This document shows, piece after piece, positions 61,444 to 64,000 of a DNA stretch of 64,000 nt (position 1 is the stretch's first letter; the number at the start of each line of letters is the position of its first letter). The DNA is taken from positions 186,001 through 250,000 of the forward strand of contig JAWLAE010000003.1 in NCBI GenBank assembly GCA_041395625.1, read 5' to 3'. Under the pieces are notes generated by a model, which did not search any database, was not told the DNA's origin, and saw only the letters and a list, made by a program, of their open reading frames with translations. The translations under genes were made by a program, and so were the position numbers. Source of the DNA: CADEED01 sp041395625 (GTDB lineage Bacteria > Pseudomonadota > Gammaproteobacteria > Steroidobacterales > Steroidobacteraceae).

Positions 61444-62886
61444 TCAGTTCGGCGTGAAGCTGGGTGCGATCAAGGGCAACTCGGTTACCGGCCCAAGCCG
61501 AGCGGCGTCGGCACGGATCCTGACCGCATCACCGATCATGACGATCACGACGTCTTGCGGCTTGGGAAACGCATCCGCAATGACAGCGCGGATCGCCGTC
61601 GCATCAACCGCCTGCAGCGACGGCCCATAGCCCTCGATGTAGGAGAGCGGCAAACCGAAAAGTTCCAGATCGCCGAGCGTTGCCGCCCAATGAGCAGCTG
61701 TCTCGAGCCTGAGCGGATACTGGCCCAGCACATAGGCCCTGGCCGACTCGAGCATCTCCGGAGCAATCGCATCGGTGCGCAACGCACCGAGCGTCGTGAG
61801 CGCCAGATCGACCGCTTTGCCCGTGTTTTCGGTCAGCACGAACGAGCGGATCGCGAACTCACCAGGCACGCGACCGCGCGAAAATCCGGAGCTCGCGCCA
61901 TACGACAGACCCGACTTGATGCGCAGTTCTGTATTGAGAATCGACGTGAAGCGGCCGCCGTACAGCGTATTTACCAGGTCGAGCGCTGGTCGGCCGGCAT
62001 ACTGGCGGTCGACGCCGACATTGGCGATCCAGAAGTAGGTCTGCACGGAACCGGGCGAATCCACGAGCAGGACGCGTCGACCCTGCACGCGCGGCGCCGG
62101 CTCGAGCACCGGCGTGTCACCCTGCGCTCGCGGCCAGTTGCCGAACGCCTTGGTGATCGCTGCGCGCATCCACGCCGCATCGAGATCCCCGGCGAACACC
62201 AAGGTCGCACGGTCGGCACCAACCTGATTTCGGTGAAACCGCACGATGTCGTCGTGCTGCAGCAGATTGAGCGAGCTTTCGCTGCCATCGACGGGTCGCC
62301 CATACGGGTGATCCTGGAACAGGAACGCCCGCCCGTAGTCCGTCAGCAGTCCGGACGGATCGGAATCCTTGGTGGCCTTGATAAGCTCGACCTGACGATT
62401 GCGCAGCTTGTCGAACTCTGCGGCATCGAGTCGCGGCCGCAACAACGCATCGGCGAGCAGCTCGATCATCAGCGCGCGATCGCGGCTCATGAACTCGCCG
62501 CTGACGGCGATCGACTCAGTACCTGCGCCCGCGCTGAAACTGCCGCCCACGCCGGCCACCGCGTCGGCGAACTGGAACGCGGTCCGCGCGCCAGCGCCTT
62601 TGTCGAGCATGCCGGCAACGATCGATGCAACGCCAGCCTTGCCCGCCGGATCTGCGAGCGATCCACCCCGTACGACCGCCGTGAATGCAATGAGTGGCAC
62701 TTCGCGGCGCGGCATGAGGATCACGGTGAGGCCATTTGGCAGCTGCAAGCGCTCATGCGCCGGCACACGCACGCTGGTGCGCGTGTCCGCGATCATCGTC
62801 CGTATCGCCTGTTTGGTGGGTGACGTTGCAGGTGCCGTCAGGGGCAGCACCGCAGCCAGCAACCCCATCGCAACGATGACGCGCAT
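61444..62886 (-). CDS. M16 peptidase family protein, non-catalytic subunit
   Basis: A 480-aa exported M16-fold protein with a signal peptide (VIVAMGLLAAVLPLTAPA). The site corresponding to the zinc motif HxxEH reads AGVASIVAGMLDKGAG, so it lacks all metal ligands; such partners pair with a catalytic M16 subunit and carry the R/Y pair in the C-terminal half (region of SGLSYGASSGFSRG). ATG 62886 lies two bases after the stop of the catalytic partner gene, so the pair is translated together. Confidence 0.9.
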   Translation of the reverse strand: MRVIVAMGLLAAVLPLTAPATSPTKQAIRTMIADTRTSVRVPAHERLQLPNGLTVILMPRREVPLIAFTAVVRGGSLADPAGKAGVASIVAGMLDKGAGARTAFQFADAVAGVGGSFSAGAGTESIAVSGEFMSRDRALMIELLADALLRPRLDAAEFDKLRNRQVELIKATKDSDPSGLLTDYGRAFLFQDHPYGRPVDGSESSLNLLQHDDIVRFHRNQVGADRATLVFAGDLDAAWMRAAITKAFGNWPRAQGDTPVLEPAPRVQGRRVLLVDSPGSVQTYFWIANVGVDRQYAGRPALDLVNTLYGGRFTSILNTELRIKSGLSYGASSGFSRGRVPGEFAIRSFVLTENTGKAVDLALTTLGALRTDAIAPEMLESARAYVLGQYPLRLETAAHWAATLGDLELFGLPLSYIEGYGPSLQAVDATAIRAVIADAFPKPQDVVIVMIGDAVRIRADAARLGPVTELPLIAPSFTPN

Positions 62887-62888
62887 GC

Positions 62889-64000
62889 TCAACTCCCGCT
62901 CGCCGATGCAGACGTGGGCACCAGGACCCCCACCGTGCGACTGCGTCGCTGCAGCACGCTGGCGGCTACCTGCTTGATATCGTCGAGCGTGACCGCGTCG
63001 AACTCCGCAGGCGCCGCGAACAGCTTGCGATAGTCTCCATGGAAGACGTCGTACTCACCCAACAGTCGCGCTTTGCCGTTGATCGTCGCCAACCCACGCC
63101 AGAAACCGGCCAGAGTGAGATTCTTGGCCCTGTCGAGCTCCTCGCGACTGACGCCCTCGCGCACGACTTTCTCCAACTCGAGGTCGAGTGCGCGTTCGGC
63201 GATCGCCGGGTCCGCACCCTCCGGCAATGCCAAGGCCAGCCAGAACAATCCCGGATCGAAGCCTTCCTGCAGGTAGCCCGAGACGGAGATCGCCAGCTTC
63301 TGCTGCTCGACCAGCGAACGATGCAGACGTGACGCATCACCACCGATCAGGACGGTCTGCAACAAATTGAGCGCCACCATACTGGCATCGGCCGCGGGCG
63401 GTGCCTTGAAGGCGACCTGCAGCAGCGGCGTCTGTGCGCGCCGCTCGATCACGACGCGCTTCTCGCCGAGCTGCGGCGGTTCGACGGTACGCAGCGCCGG
63501 TGGCGGGTCCTGGCGCGGGATGGGTTCCAGATACTGCTTCGCCAGCGCGAACACCTCTTCCGCTGCGACATCGCCAACCACGACGAGGGTGCAGTTGTTA
63601 GGTGCATAATAAGTCCTGAAGAAGTGCTGCAGATCGCCGATCTGCCAGGCCCGGATATCCGACGGCCAGCCCAGAGTCGGAATCGCATACGGGTGTGCCA
63701 CGAAAGCCGTCGCCTGCATCTGCTCGCTGAGATAGCCATCGTTCGAGTCCTCGACTCGCATACGCCGCTCCGAGAACACGACATTGCGTTCGCTGTCGAT
63801 CACCTTGGGATCGAAAGCGAGATTGGCGAGCCGGTCCGCTTCGAGATCGAAAACAGCTGCGAGCGCCGTGCGCGGGATCCAGTCCTGGTAAACCGTTACG
63901 TCGTCGCTCGTGAATGCGTTATTGGAGCCGCCGAGCGCCTCCATCTGCCGATCGAACTCGCCCGGCGCGCGACGCGAGGTGCCGTTGAACATCATGTGCT
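62889..64000 (-). CDS. M16 zinc peptidase, catalytic subunit (5' end outside window)
   Basis: The C-terminal 369 or so residues of an M16 peptidase; the N-terminus lies beyond the right edge. The window starts at the last His of the HxxEH zinc motif (HMMFNGTSRR), and the downstream Glu zinc ligand lies in FDPKVIDSERNVVFSERR, so the subunit is catalytic. A conserved TYYAPNNCTLVVVGDV segment and the second M16 domain follow. It pairs with the non-catalytic subunit encoded 2 bp downstream and is probably periplasmic, degrading peptides or processing envelope proteins. Confidence 0.92.
   Translation of the reverse strand, partial: HMMFNGTSRRAPGEFDRQMEALGGSNNAFTSDDVTVYQDWIPRTALAAVFDLEADRLANLAFDPKVIDSERNVVFSERRMRVEDSNDGYLSEQMQATAFVAHPYAIPTLGWPSDIRAWQIGDLQHFFRTYYAPNNCTLVVVGDVAAEEVFALAKQYLEPIPRQDPPPALRTVEPPQLGEKRVVIERRAQTPLLQVAFKAPPAADASMVALNLLQTVLIGGDASRLHRSLVEQQKLAISVSGYLQEGFDPGLFWLALALPEGADPAIAERALDLELEKVVREGVSREELDRAKNLTLAGFWRGLATINGKARLLGEYDVFHGDYRKLFAAPAEFDAVTLDDIKQVAASVLQRRSRTVGVLVPTSASASGS

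Overview
The window looks like a chromosomal segment of a GC-rich gammaproteobacterium. The ftsE-ftsX-rpoH order, the five-step histidine utilisation cluster, gltBD and the dedicated-sortase-type two-component pair all fit that group. A steroid- or aromatic-degrading lineage (Steroidobacter/Nevskiales-like) is a guess, suggested only by the molybdenum transhydroxylase fused to an SCP2-like domain. There are no rRNA or tRNA genes, phages, insertion sequences or CRISPR arrays.

Layout. 1-2473: 5' part of a molybdopterin transhydroxylase gene (minus). 2594-5248: ftsE, ftsX and rpoH, with a CIRCE-like palindrome just ahead of rpoH. 5282-13471: metabolic and membrane genes (hotdog thioesterase, Mpo1-like protein, histone-deacetylase-like hydrolase, ThDP enzyme, two MFS transporters, small unknowns). 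13616-16418: PdsR/PdsS-type two-component system, followed by a 440-bp gap with a sigma54-like promoter and a strong terminator. 16859-25045: an SDR enzyme and the hut cluster (hutI-hutH-hutG-hutU leftwards, hutF-hutC rightwards), with a HutC-type operator between hutI and hutF. 25141-26183: YqjD/YqjE/YqjK-like stress operon. 26253-29763: beta-helix membrane protein, DUF302 protein and hybrid sensor kinase. 29733-35829: gltB-gltD. 36239-38273: fasciclin protein, EamA exporter and a degenerate GGDEF protein. 38450-50752: a three-gene surface operon made of a 2640-aa DUF11/SdrD-like giant, a 1079-aa outer-membrane protein and an OmpA-like lipoprotein. 51094-58225: lipoproteins, a DoxX-like protein, an unknown 1364-aa membrane protein and four copies of a structured repeat. 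58226-64000: Asp/Glu-racemase-like protein, ModA, DUF924 protein, CDF transporter and an M16 peptidase pair.

The most striking signal is the family of four elements of about 200 bp at 52044-58167. Each has a conserved core of 127-139 bp inside a perfect or near-perfect inverted repeat of 34-37 bp. The outer arms differ almost completely between copies but are complementary within each copy. Inside the core a 17-bp helix is kept by compensatory changes, and every imperfect pair in it is a G.U wobble on the same (core-sense) strand. This points to a folded RNA or single-stranded DNA element that I do not recognise.

How genes work together: the hut enzymes convert histidine to glutamate and formate, and gltBD next door handles ammonia and glutamate. 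FtsEX links envelope constriction to the heat-shock sigma factor transcript. The DUF11 giant, barrel and OmpA protein probably form one cell-surface assembly.
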